From Clostridium pascui (GTDB lineage: Bacteria > Bacillota > Clostridia > Clostridiales > Clostridiaceae): a DNA stretch of 64,000 nt. The DNA is taken from the NCBI RefSeq assembly GCF_016908015.1, contig NZ_JAFBDB010000002.1:248001-312000 (forward strand), written 5' to 3'. The first letter of the stretch is position 1. The number at the start of each line of letters is the position of its first letter. The position numbers and the translations under genes are program-made. The notes beneath the pieces were generated by a model, which was not told the DNA's origin, ran no database searches, and worked only from the letters and a program-made list of their open reading frames with translations. This document shows positions 45,296-52,725 of this stretch, in pieces.

Positions 45296-46118
45296 GACTA
45301 TCATCCTTTCTTTCCTTTGCTACCTCGGAGGTAGAACCTTTATTTTCCAGATGATCCCTTTGGATTTTCAAAGCTTCTTTATAGCTTTGCATATACTCCT
45401 GCACCTCACTTATGGTATGCAAACCAAGATCCGTCCAGTTGTATAAAATGGACTCTATATATCTAAAGGTTCTAACCCTGTTTTCCACAGCAATTTCCAT
45501 GGCTTTTATAATTAAATCTCCGCCGTTTAAATCCTCATACAAAAGCCTTAGCTTTTCACGCTCATAGGGAGTTGGCAGGTGCAGGTTTGAGCTGAAAAAG
45601 TTAATTATATATTCAAAGCTTACTTTTCCTTCCAGGGGTCTGGCACCGTTTTCTACCACTACAACATCCTTGAGGTTAGTCTCTGGAGTAATCTCTGGTA
45701 TTGCTTTAGTTAAATTAATCTCATCCACTGCTAAGTTTGAGTAGTTCCCCTGGTGAGTGGCTTCATCCATTTGTTCTTTATTAGCATAGATTAAGTTATC
45801 ATCTTTTTCTTGAAGCTTATTTAAGGCATCATAATCTATGCTGTACCACTTGGTTTTATCCATCTTACATTTGTTAAAATTTGAAGATAGGATTATTCCC
45901 ATGTCTTCAAGTTTTTTTATAAGTCTTCTTATGGTGCTTTCACAAAAGAAAGGAAGCTGTTTTTGCCAATTTGCATAGCTGTTAAATATCCAGGGTCTTC
46001 CTTCTATGATATGAGTAGATTTTTCAAGCCAATAGCTCATTTGCTGAAGGATTATACTTTCAGACACTCCAAGTACTACTGCTAGATTTACATCAATAAC
46101 AACACATTTTTTATCCAT
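45141..46118 (-). CDS. DnaD-like replication protein with winged-helix N-terminus
   Basis: 325 residues. Residues 1-105 form a replication-initiator-type winged helix (SESIILQQMSYWLEK, then a wHTH with STIRRLIKKLEDMGII). After a variable linker (110-165) a DnaD domain (PF07261) spans about 168-240, with FRYIESILYNW as the closing motif. The tail is acidic (DEPEFPEFTDEDFAEFL). Such proteins remodel an origin and recruit DnaC-type loaders. The linker contains half a copy of the dispersed palindrome (residues NGARPLEGK). AAAGGAGG precedes the ATG. Confidence 0.82.
   Translation of the reverse strand: MDKKCVVIDVNLAVVLGVSESIILQQMSYWLEKSTHIIEGRPWIFNSYANWQKQLPFFCESTIRRLIKKLEDMGIILSSNFNKCKMDKTKWYSIDYDALNKLQEKDDNLIYANKEQMDEATHQGNYSNLAVDEINLTKAIPEITPETNLKDVVVVENGARPLEGKVSFEYIINFFSSNLHLPTPYEREKLRLLYEDLNGGDLIIKAMEIAVENRVRTFRYIESILYNWTDLGLHTISEVQEYMQSYKEALKIQRDHLENKGSTSEVAKERKDDSHGTKKCSNWGNRQHPSYNKKTQREVQGKYAGFRPDEPEFPEFTDEDFAEFL
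45632..45649. repeat. Half copy of the dispersed palindrome inside the DnaD-like gene
   Basis: CCAGGGGTCTGGCACCGT matches the right arm of the family (CCAGGGGTCTGGC) and is read on the minus strand as part of the linker. The opposite arm is absent, so no hairpin forms. It keeps the reading frame open. Confidence 0.7.
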
Positions 46119-46144
46119 TATGTTTTCCTCCTTTTTTCTTTTGA

Positions 46145-46182
46145 ACCAGACCCCTGGGATTTAACCCCATGGGTCTGCCCCC
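46145..46182. repeat. Dispersed GCCAGACCCCTGG palindrome, slightly degenerate
   Basis: CCAGACCCCTGGGATTTAAC is followed by CCCATGGGTCTGCC; the arms have one or two mismatches. It lies just upstream of the DnaD-like gene, between divergent genes, and not at a gene end. Confidence 0.8.
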
Positions 46183-46359
46183 AAAAGAAATCCTCTCTCT
46201 ATACATAAACAAATCAGCTTGCTCAAAAAAGACAGCAAAGTAAAAAACTTTTTTTATTTTCCTGTCTTTTTTGGAGGAACTTATTTGTTTTATATAATAT
46301 ACAGGGATAAATTATCCTAATGTGTAAATATAAGTATTATATGGGGGGAGTGTTATAAG

Positions 46360-47025
46360 ATGACAGATTATGAAGCTAAAAGATTATTAGATGAAATGCA
46401 GGATGTATTTGGGGAAGAAACATCAGAGCACTGGGATGATGTTGAAAGATGTATAATTTCATATGCTAAAGGATGCTGCAATAGCAAATATTTTTCTTGG
46501 CAGGACTTAGACGAGCTTATTTCACAAGCAATTATGGCTCTTTTTAAGCTGCATAAAAAAATTGAAAAGGAAAATAAGAAAGTAAATCAGTATTATATTA
46601 TAAAAACCATGAAAAACTCTTTTATAAACACGTTTAGAAAAAGAGAGAGAAGGAGAAAAATGAGGAAGGAAGATAAATATTTAAGAGAGACCTATGGAGA
46701 AGATGGGTACCTTGATATGCTTGCTGAAGAATCCAGTCAAGTAGTGCTTCATACTGTAGAAGATGAACTTGTATATAGTCCTTTAATTAGTACTATTGAA
46801 GATAAGTTAAGTGATCAAAGTAAAGATGTGCTGAAGTTTATTTTAAAAAATCAAGATATTACTGTTGAAGCCTATGCAAGGGAGAGAGGATTAAGATATC
46901 ATACAGCTTTAAAAAGAATTGAAAGATTTCAAAGACAAGCAAAGGAGCAAATGTATGTGTGGGGGAAAGAACATAAAGATGAGGCTGAGCTTATGGCAGA
47001 GGTATTTAAGTATATATCTGCTTAA
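46360..47025 (+). CDS. Sigma-70-like region 2 / HTH protein
   Basis: 221 residues. Residues about 45-105 resemble sigma region 2 (SWQDLDELISQAIMALFKLH, then a basic stretch FRKRERRRKMRK). The C-terminal part (about 150-205) looks like sigma region 4 (YARERGLRYHTALKRIERFQ). It resembles divergent small sigma factors of clostridia but does not match a named group that I can identify. GGGGGGAG precedes the ATG. A second, shorter sigma-like gene follows after 40 bases, so the two are probably co-transcribed. Confidence 0.6.
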   Translation: MTDYEAKRLLDEMQDVFGEETSEHWDDVERCIISYAKGCCNSKYFSWQDLDELISQAIMALFKLHKKIEKENKKVNQYYIIKTMKNSFINTFRKRERRRKMRKEDKYLRETYGEDGYLDMLAEESSQVVLHTVEDELVYSPLISTIEDKLSDQSKDVLKFILKNQDITVEAYARERGLRYHTALKRIERFQRQAKEQMYVWGKEHKDEAELMAEVFKYISA

Positions 47026-47065
47026 TCTTAATATCCACTAGCATTATTATTGAAAGGAGAACCTT

Positions 47066-47656
47066 TTGAGTATGAATGAGTTTAAGAAGGAAAGCTCTAT
47101 ATATTTAGAAGAATTAGCTCTTAAAGCTCAAGGTGGAGATAATAAATCTTTAGAGGATTTAATTATATATTTTAAGCCTTATATAATAAGACAAGCCCGT
47201 TATACCTATGTAAAGGGGTGTGACATAGAAGATTTAATCCAAATAGGATATATAAGCCTCATAAAAGCTATAAATATGTACAGGCCTTTAAATAAAAACT
47301 TTGAGTACTATGCCTTGGCATCAATTAAAAGAAACTTTTACTATCTTATAAGAAAAGAATCCCGTCATAATGCTGAGTACAGTATGGAATTTGAAACTGG
47401 ACCGGGGCTTACTCTCCAAGATGGGATAGAAGATGATTTTAGCCTAGAGGAGGAGTATTCAAAGAAGGAGACATATAAAGAGCTTAAAAAAGGAATTAAG
47501 TCATTAAATAAAGAAGAACAGGATATGATAAAGTGGGTATATTTTGATGGCAAGACCTTAAAGGATTACACACAACTAAAAGGCATTACTTATAACCAAG
47601 GAAGGTATAAGATGAAGAAGATACTTCAAAAGCTTAGAGAAGCTTTTGAGCAATAA
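47066..47656 (+). CDS. Sigma-70 family RNA polymerase sigma factor (UviA/TcdR-like layout)
   Basis: 196 residues. The N-terminal part has an HTH_16-like/region 2 pattern (GGDNKSLEDLIIYFKPYI, CDIEDLIQIGYISLIKAINM). The C-terminal part has a region 4-like HTH (LKDYTQLKGITYNQGRYKMK). Its length and layout recall the small clostridial sigma factors BotR, TetR, UviA and TcdR, but I cannot assign it to them. The start is TTG 47066, six bases after AGGAG; ATG 47072 is the alternative with wider spacing. Likely targets would have a distinct promoter sequence, and none could be seen repeated in this window. Confidence 0.7.
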   Translation: MSMNEFKKESSIYLEELALKAQGGDNKSLEDLIIYFKPYIIRQARYTYVKGCDIEDLIQIGYISLIKAINMYRPLNKNFEYYALASIKRNFYYLIRKESRHNAEYSMEFETGPGLTLQDGIEDDFSLEEEYSKKETYKELKKGIKSLNKEEQDMIKWVYFDGKTLKDYTQLKGITYNQGRYKMKKILQKLREAFEQ

Positions 47657-47750
47657 GTGACTAGGTGCCAGTGACTAATCCATTAATCCTAACAAAAATT
47701 GCTTTGAAATTTTTTCTCACTATCCTTTTTTCTGCATATTAAATAGTGAA

Positions 47751-47773
47751 ACATCTCAAATGAATTGAGATGT
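47751..47773 (+). promoter_or_regulatory. Perfect hairpin between sigma gene and DUF1659 gene
   Basis: ACATCTCAA (47751-47759), a five-base loop and TTGAGATGT (47765-47773). No T run follows. It lies about 60 bases before the DUF1659 start and may be an operator or a 5' leader structure. Confidence 0.5.
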
Positions 47774-47833
47774 GCTGATTTATAACGAAATGATAGATTC
47801 TTATAAATCATGCAAGTGAAAGGAGTTGATAGT

Positions 47834-48052
47834 ATGGCTGTTACAGCTGACATGGTTAAAAAGTCTTTAATTCTTGAATATGTGGTGGGAACTGATGATG
47901 AGGGGAAAGACGTTATTGGAAGTCAAAGATTCTCCAAAATCAAGACTACTGCAACTGATGATGCTTTAAATTCTGTGGCACAGGCAATGGCACCAGTACT
48001 TAAAAATGGACTTTTATATGTTAAAAAAGAAGAAGATAGCGTGCTTGGCTAA
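47834..48052 (+). CDS. DUF1659 protein
   Basis: 72 residues from ATG 47834 (AAAGGAG upstream); an in-frame ATG at 47810 lies before that site. The sequence (SLILEYVVGTDDEGKDVIGS, then a QRFSKIKTTATDDALNSVAQ stretch) fits DUF1659, a small beta-rich family of Firmicutes with no assigned role. It is paired with DUF2922 twenty bases on. Both are short, acidic and of similar plan (strand, KTT or KTS, helix, strand), and may form a complex. Confidence 0.8.
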   Translation: MAVTADMVKKSLILEYVVGTDDEGKDVIGSQRFSKIKTTATDDALNSVAQAMAPVLKNGLLYVKKEEDSVLG

Positions 48053-48072
48053 TTAAAAGGGAGGAATGATTT

Positions 48073-48288
48073 ATGGCTAAGAGTTTAGTTTTATCCTTTG
48101 TGAACGTTGGAGGAAAGAAGACAAGCATCACTGTGAATAATATAAAGGATGCAGTAACTCCTGCAGAAGCAAATACTCTTATGGACACTATAGTTGCTCA
48201 AAATGTATTTGAAACTAAAGATGGCGATTTAGTCAGCAAGAGCGGTGCTTACGTGGTGGACAGAGAAAAAACTGAAATAGAGTTGTAG
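48073..48288 (+). CDS. DUF2922 protein
   Basis: 71 residues. MAKSLVLSFVNVGGKKTSIT, VTPAEANTLMDTIVAQNVFE and the closing strand are the DUF2922 pattern. The function is unknown. GGGAGG precedes the ATG. It ends the four-gene series sigma, sigma, DUF1659, DUF2922, which is closed by a strong terminator. Confidence 0.8.
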   Translation: MAKSLVLSFVNVGGKKTSITVNNIKDAVTPAEANTLMDTIVAQNVFETKDGDLVSKSGAYVVDREKTEIEL

Positions 48289-48339
48289 TTATCAGCCTCC
48301 GAGAGTAGTATCTCAGGGGTGAAATTACCACATTTATTA

Positions 48340-48388
48340 AACTCGACAATTATGAAGAATAATCATTCATAATTATCGAGTTTTTTGT
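48340..48388 (+). terminator. Rho-independent terminator
   Basis: AACTCGACAATTATGAA pairs with TTCATAATTATCGAGTT (one internal mismatch/bulge), followed by TTTTTG. The remaining 220 bases to the next gene (gap 48289-48612) contain a TATAAT at 48512-48517, which is a possible promoter for the second kinase module, and nothing else I recognise. Confidence 0.85.
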
Positions 48389-48612
48389 ATTTTATTGCAC
48401 TTTAAGTCGCCTATTAATAGGGATATTTAAATGTAATTTAAAAAGAAATTATAGAAAAAAATACCTTGAATTATTTACTAAAGTTAGTGGAAATGTGGAT
48501 AAAATCTGTTGTATAATGATTTTAGGAAATATTTGGATATTAAATTTTTGTGCAGTCACTAAGAGGTGAATAAATATATAAAATTAAGCTTAACAAAAGG
48601 GGGAGAAGCTTT

Positions 48613-49353
48613 GTGGAAAAAGAAATAACCTTAGATCTTCGAGAAATTTTAATGATACTCAGAAAAAAAATCAAACTAATATTGGCTATAACAATAGCCT
48701 GCACACTGATATCTGCAATAGTAAGTTTTTTCATAATAAAGCCTGTATACGAGGCTAGAACAAGCATAATAGTTGGTAAAGCAAAATTAGCTGAAGGAAA
48801 ACTAGAAAATAGCGATGTGACAATGTACCAAAAGCTATTAAAAACCTATGCTGTAATTGCAGAATCTGAAAGGGTGGCGGAAAATGCATCAGTTAAATTA
48901 AAACTTAAATATACACCAAAAGAAATTTTATCTATGATAAGTGTTATGCCTCAGCAAGATACTCAAGTACTTGAGATAAAATCAGAAAATAAGAATTCTA
49001 AAGAGGCTGCAGCGGTAATAGATGCAGTAACTTCAGCTTTTATGGAGGAAGCAAAGACAGTTTTCCCAGCAGGAGGAACCATTGAAGTATTAGATAGAGC
49101 TAGTGTTCCTAAAAGTCCAATAAGTCCTAAAAGGACTCTTAACTTAGTTATAGGTTTCTTCTTAGGGATTATGATATCTATAGCTCTTACATTTGTATTA
49201 GAATATATGGACAAGACTATAAAAACTGAGGATGATGTAAAAAGATATCTAGGATTACCTGGCATAGGAATAATACCACAGCTGCCAGAGGTAAATAAGA
49301 ACACAACTATCCTGTCAGAAAGAACAATGATATCAAAACAAGTAGAAGTGTAA
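48613..49353 (+). CDS. Polysaccharide chain-length/tyrosine-kinase adaptor (Wzz family), copy 2
   Basis: 246 residues starting with GTG 48613 after GGGGAGA. It has the same topology as copy 1 at 22787 (membrane helices about 20-42 and 173-195, Pro-rich PKSPISPKRT before the second). The two proteins are clearly related along their whole length (both start ME(E/K)EITLDLR and both contain DKTIKTE(E/D)DV). It is followed by a kinase copy but by no phosphatase. It may give a second chain-length setting to the same machinery or serve another locus. Confidence 0.87.
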   Translation: MEKEITLDLREILMILRKKIKLILAITIACTLISAIVSFFIIKPVYEARTSIIVGKAKLAEGKLENSDVTMYQKLLKTYAVIAESERVAENASVKLKLKYTPKEILSMISVMPQQDTQVLEIKSENKNSKEAAAVIDAVTSAFMEEAKTVFPAGGTIEVLDRASVPKSPISPKRTLNLVIGFFLGIMISIALTFVLEYMDKTIKTEDDVKRYLGLPGIGIIPQLPEVNKNTTILSERTMISKQVEV

Positions 49354-49408
49354 GCTCGTATTTTTCTTTTATAAAAATAATTATTATAGTGTAATTGGAG
49401 TGAGAATA

Positions 49409-50146
49409 ATGAAAGAATCATACTTAATTTCCATAAAGAACCCCATGAATCCTATCTCAGAAGCATATAGAACACTTAGAACTAACATAAAATTTTCATC
49501 CTTTGATAAAGAAATAAAATCTTTAGTTATTACAAGTTCAGGTCCTAGTGAAGGAAAATCTACAACTGCTTGTAATTTAGCAATTGTAATGGCTCAAACG
49601 GGAAATAAAACTATACTTATAGATTGTGATCAAAGAAAGCCAAGACTCCATAAGATATTTGAATTATCTAACGAATGTGGATTGTCAAATATACTGGCAG
49701 ATGAGGTAGAATTTAAGGATGCAGTTTATAAAACAGAAATAGAGAATTTAGAAATGCTTCCTTCAGGAACCAGGCCTCCAAATCCAGCAGAAATTTTATC
49801 CTCAGAAAAAATGAAAGGGTTTTTACAAGGGTTGAAGGAGAAATATGACTCAATTATAATAGATACTCCGCCTATAGTTGCGGTAACAGATGCTCAGCTT
49901 TTATCTACATATGTAGATGGATGCGTACTTGTTATAGCATCAGGTCAGACGGATAGAGGTGCAGCTATAAAGGCAAAACAGCTTTTAGATAAAGTAGGGG
50001 CTAAGATACTAGGTGTAGTATTAAATAAGGTAGATACAAGTAATAAAGGATATTATGGGGCTAGATACTATAACTATTATTCAGAAGATTATGAACCTAA
50101 AAAGAGAAAAACATTATTTAATATATGGGTCAGACCCTTGGGGTAA
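49409..50146 (+). CDS. Capsular tyrosine kinase (BY-kinase), copy 2
   Basis: 245 residues from ATG 49409, nine bases after TTGGAG. Walker A is SSGPSEGKST, A' is LIDCDQRKPRLH and B is IIIDTPP. The tyrosine tail GYYGARYYNYYSEDY is followed by a further stretch ending FNIWVRPLG. Those last residues and the stop are provided by half a copy of the dispersed palindrome, so the protein is longer than copy 1 by a non-homologous tail. It pairs with the adaptor just upstream. Confidence 0.87.
   Translation: MKESYLISIKNPMNPISEAYRTLRTNIKFSSFDKEIKSLVITSSGPSEGKSTTACNLAIVMAQTGNKTILIDCDQRKPRLHKIFELSNECGLSNILADEVEFKDAVYKTEIENLEMLPSGTRPPNPAEILSSEKMKGFLQGLKEKYDSIIIDTPPIVAVTDAQLLSTYVDGCVLVIASGQTDRGAAIKAKQLLDKVGAKILGVVLNKVDTSNKGYYGARYYNYYSEDYEPKKRKTLFNIWVRPLG
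50126..50145. repeat. Half copy of the dispersed palindrome at the kinase stop codon
   Basis: TGGGTCAGACCCTTGGGGTA matches the left arm of the family (GGCCAGACCCCTGGGGT) with small changes. The TAA of the kinase gene is formed at its end. No right arm follows. Confidence 0.7.
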
Positions 50147-50163
50147 AATTTAAGTAATGATGA

Positions 50164-50212
50164 AACAGCTCAGCAAAGAAGAGAGAGATTTTGCTGAGTT
50201 TTATTTTTTTGT
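50164..50212 (+). terminator. Rho-independent terminator
   Basis: CTCAGCAAA (about 50169-50177) pairs with TTTGCTGAG (about 50190-50198), followed by TTTTATTTTTTT. It ends the second kinase module. Confidence 0.85.
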
Positions 50213-50321
50213 AATTTATATAGTTTAAAGAGAAAATAAATATGAAAAGCATTACATAAATCACAGTGGCATTTGTTATCATGTGAGTAGGTATTATACG
50301 ACAGTGCATTTGGAAAAGTTA

Positions 50322-50359
50322 TGGTATACTTAAGTTATTGATATAACAATTATAACTTA
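50322..50359 (+). promoter_or_regulatory. Extended -10 promoter with downstream inverted repeat
   Basis: TGGTATACT (50322-50330) is an extended -10. Straight after it TAAGTTAT (50331-50338) and ATAACTTA (50352-50359) form an inverted repeat with 13 bases between. Its position over the start of transcription suggests an operator controlling the ABC transporter genes. Confidence 0.5.
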
Positions 50360-50373
50360 ATGGGGGATTAGTT

Positions 50374-51531
50374 ATGTTAACATCTTTAAAAATAGCCGTA
50401 AGATTTCTAAGAAGCAGCAAGATACAAACTTGTATTATAGCTATTGGTATTGCCATAGCGGTATCTGTACAGATTTTTATAGGACTTATAAGCCAGGGAC
50501 TTGAAAAAAGCCTTTTAAGCAAGGTTGTAGGAAGCTTTGTACATATTAGTATCACATCATCAACTAAAGAAGATATAGAAGCTTGGAAGGATATAAAAGA
50601 AAAAATAAGGTCTGTGAATGCCGAGATAGATACGGTAGCACCAGTAGCTGACTATTATACCTTTGTAAGTCTAGGGGATAAGAAGAAAAATGTGCAAGTC
50701 AGGGGCTTACTTCCTGAGGATATTAATACACTTTATGATATGAAAAATAAGGTTTATGAAGGGAAGATGATTAATAAACCTGGACAAGCCGTTATTGGAA
50801 AGGAATTAAGGAATAAATTAAATGTAAATATAGGAGATAAAATAGATGTAACAAGTTTTCAGGGAATGAAAAGTCAGCTTACTGTATCAGGCTTTTATGA
50901 TTTAGGGGCGGTAAAGCTGAATAGTGCATGGATTATAACTGACTTAAATACTGCTCAGGGTTTATCTGGACTTGGAGATAAGATTACTTCTATGGAGATT
51001 TCAGTTAAAGATGCTTATAATGCAGATTACATTGGAAGTGATATACAAAATCATCTTAAAGGCAGAGATTTAAAAGTTGAAAACTGGAAGGAACAAAATA
51101 AGTTTGTAGCTAGTGCTATAGTTGGGCAAAGGATTTGTTCAATTATAATTCAGTTTTTTGTGCTGCTTGCAGCGGTACTTAGCATCATGAGCATACTTAA
51201 TATAAGTGTAGTACAAAAATATAAACAAATTGGTATTTTAAAGGCCATGGGAATAAAGGATGGGCCAGCAGGTCTTATATTTTTACTAGAGGCTTTTATT
51301 TTAGGGGTAATAGGAACAGCTTTAGGGATTTTATTTACATTAATATATATAAAAGGTTTTAATAGATACATAGTTGCCTCTGATGGAAAGCCAATTGTGA
51401 ACATAATTATTAATAATAGGTTTATAATTCTTTCTTCTTTAATTTCTGTAGGAGCTTCAATCTTAGCTGCAATATTTCCAGCATTAAAGTCTCTTAGATT
51501 AAGTGCAATGGAGGTAATTAAAAATGGGTAG
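50374..51531 (+). CDS. ABC transporter permease (MacB/FtsX type)
   Basis: 385 residues. One N-terminal helix (about 20-42), a large outer domain (45-250), then three helices near the C-terminus (about 262-285, 310-335, 350-375), the FtsX/MacB layout. The last helices flank the family string QIGILKAMGIKDG. It pairs with the ATPase gene through an eight-base overlap. MacB-type systems move lipoproteins, peptides or drugs by mechanical action; the substrate here is unknown. Confidence 0.87.
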   Translation: MLTSLKIAVRFLRSSKIQTCIIAIGIAIAVSVQIFIGLISQGLEKSLLSKVVGSFVHISITSSTKEDIEAWKDIKEKIRSVNAEIDTVAPVADYYTFVSLGDKKKNVQVRGLLPEDINTLYDMKNKVYEGKMINKPGQAVIGKELRNKLNVNIGDKIDVTSFQGMKSQLTVSGFYDLGAVKLNSAWIITDLNTAQGLSGLGDKITSMEISVKDAYNADYIGSDIQNHLKGRDLKVENWKEQNKFVASAIVGQRICSIIIQFFVLLAAVLSIMSILNISVVQKYKQIGILKAMGIKDGPAGLIFLLEAFILGVIGTALGILFTLIYIKGFNRYIVASDGKPIVNIIINNRFIILSSLISVGASILAAIFPALKSLRLSAMEVIKNG

Positions 51532-52195
51532 TATTATAGAACTTAAAAACATAAATAAAACTTATGGAAAAAGAGTAAAAACGGAAGTATTACATAATGT
51601 AAATATGTCCATTGAGGAAGGTTCCTTTAACTCCATAATAGGGGCTTCAGGCAGCGGCAAAACTACTCTTTTAAATATAATGGGAACATTAGACAAACCT
51701 ACAAGCGGAGAGGTTTATATCGAAAATAAAAGAATTGATAAAATGGGAAGAGGAGCTTTAGCATCACTTAAGAACAAAACAATAGGTTTTGTATTTCAAT
51801 TTCATTATCTGCTGCCAGAGTTTAATGCTCTAGAAAATGTACTTATGCCTCACACTATAAGTAAAATTTTTCATAGCAGAAAAACTCGTCATAGGGCAGA
51901 GATGCTTTTAGATTTAGTTGGGCTTTCAGATATTAAGAAGAAAAAGGTTTACGATTTATCCGGCGGGCAGCAGCAAAGAGTTGCTATTGCAAGAGCACTT
52001 ATGAATAATCCTAAAATTATACTGGCAGATGAGCCTACAGGAAATTTAGATTCTAATTCAGCAGAGGACATATACAACATATTTAGGGATGTAAATAAAA
52101 ACTTTAAGACCACCTTTGTTATAATAACTCATGATGAGAGAATAGCTAAAAAAGCAGATAGAATAATTGAAATAAAGGACGGAAAAGTTTTGTAG
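51524..52195 (+). CDS. ABC transporter ATP-binding protein (LolD/MacB type)
   Basis: 223 residues. Walker A GASGSGKTT near 40-48, Q-loop FQFHYLLPEFNALENV near 90, signature LSGGQQQRVAIARAL near 145 and Walker B ILADEPTGNLDS near 167, with the H-loop THD near 204. It is typical of the 220-residue LolD/MacB branch. It overlaps the permease gene, so the two form a complete two-subunit exporter. It ends at an intact palindrome. Confidence 0.93.
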   Translation: MGSIIELKNINKTYGKRVKTEVLHNVNMSIEEGSFNSIIGASGSGKTTLLNIMGTLDKPTSGEVYIENKRIDKMGRGALASLKNKTIGFVFQFHYLLPEFNALENVLMPHTISKIFHSRKTRHRAEMLLDLVGLSDIKKKKVYDLSGGQQQRVAIARALMNNPKIILADEPTGNLDSNSAEDIYNIFRDVNKNFKTTFVIITHDERIAKKADRIIEIKDGKVL

Positions 52196-52197
52196 TT

Positions 52198-52239
52198 GGG
52201 GGCCAGACCCCTGGGGTATTTAACCAGGGGTCTGGCCCT
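52198..52239. repeat. Dispersed GCCAGACCCCTGG palindrome, intact copy
   Basis: GGGGCCAGACCCCTGGGGT and ACCAGGGGTCTGGCCC with a short loop, starting two bases after the ATPase stop. It probably terminates the transporter operon. Confidence 0.9.
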
Positions 52240-52294
52240 TGGGATAAAATGTAAGTGAAAAATAAGTGTATTTTCAGCAAATTTTGTTTAATTG

Positions 52295-52363
52295 TGATAT
52301 AATATAGATTAAGGCAATTTTAGTTAGAGACCATAATGCTAATAGAAGTCATTATGGTCTCTA
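52295..52363 (+). promoter_or_regulatory. Extended -10 promoter and 14-bp leader hairpin
   Basis: TGATATAAT (52295-52303) is an extended -10. Downstream TAGAGACCATAATG (52325-52338) pairs perfectly with CATTATGGTCTCTA (52350-52363). No T run follows, so the hairpin should lie in the 5' leader of the 43-residue peptide gene. Confidence 0.6.
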
Positions 52364-52426
52364 ATATTATATGCTTTAAAGTTTTTTTCTAAAACCACAA
52401 AACTTTTAAAGGAGTTGATTTTTATT

Positions 52427-52558
52427 ATGAAAAAGCCAGATAAGGACAAGGTATTAACTCAGGAACAGGCAGAACAGAAGATACTGGAGATTATGTCAGA
52501 ACCACAGTCAGCACCTACAGAAGAAACAGCTCCAAAAGTAAACAAGCCTTTAAACTAA
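52427..52558 (+). CDS. Small hydrophilic protein (43 residues), unknown
   Basis: ATG 52427 is preceded by AAAGGAG. The product starts MKKPDKDKVLTQEQAEQKIL and ends VNKPLN. It is charged, with a short amphipathic helix (about 10-24) and a Pro/Thr/Ala tail, and has no signal peptide or membrane segment. The good ribosome site, a promoter and leader hairpin upstream and a terminator downstream (52664-52706) support a real gene. I recognise no family. Confidence 0.6.
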   Translation: MKKPDKDKVLTQEQAEQKILEIMSEPQSAPTEETAPKVNKPLN

Positions 52559-52663
52559 CAATGGTAATGTTTAATGTTACGTAAGATCAGGCTATTATCT
52601 TCAGACAAAGCCTGATTCCAATACTTCTGTAATAATGAAGATCCTAGATAATTTCTAGTTTAA

Positions 52664-52706
52664 TAAAAACTGCCCTTATCATTAAAAGTAAGGGCAGTTT
52701 CTTATT
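52664..52706. terminator. Bidirectional terminator
   Basis: AAACTGCCCTTA (52667-52678) pairs with TAAGGGCAGTTT (52689-52700), with A-rich and T-rich flanks. It lies between the small gene (+) and the next gene (-). Confidence 0.85.
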
Positions 52707-52725
52707 TACTCATAATAATTTTACA

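Noticed and set aside
44450-48288. Prophage or integrative element around the DnaC/DnaD and sigma genes
   Set aside because: No integrase, attachment-site repeat, structural or lysis genes are present. The neighbours on both sides are ordinary chromosomal genes.
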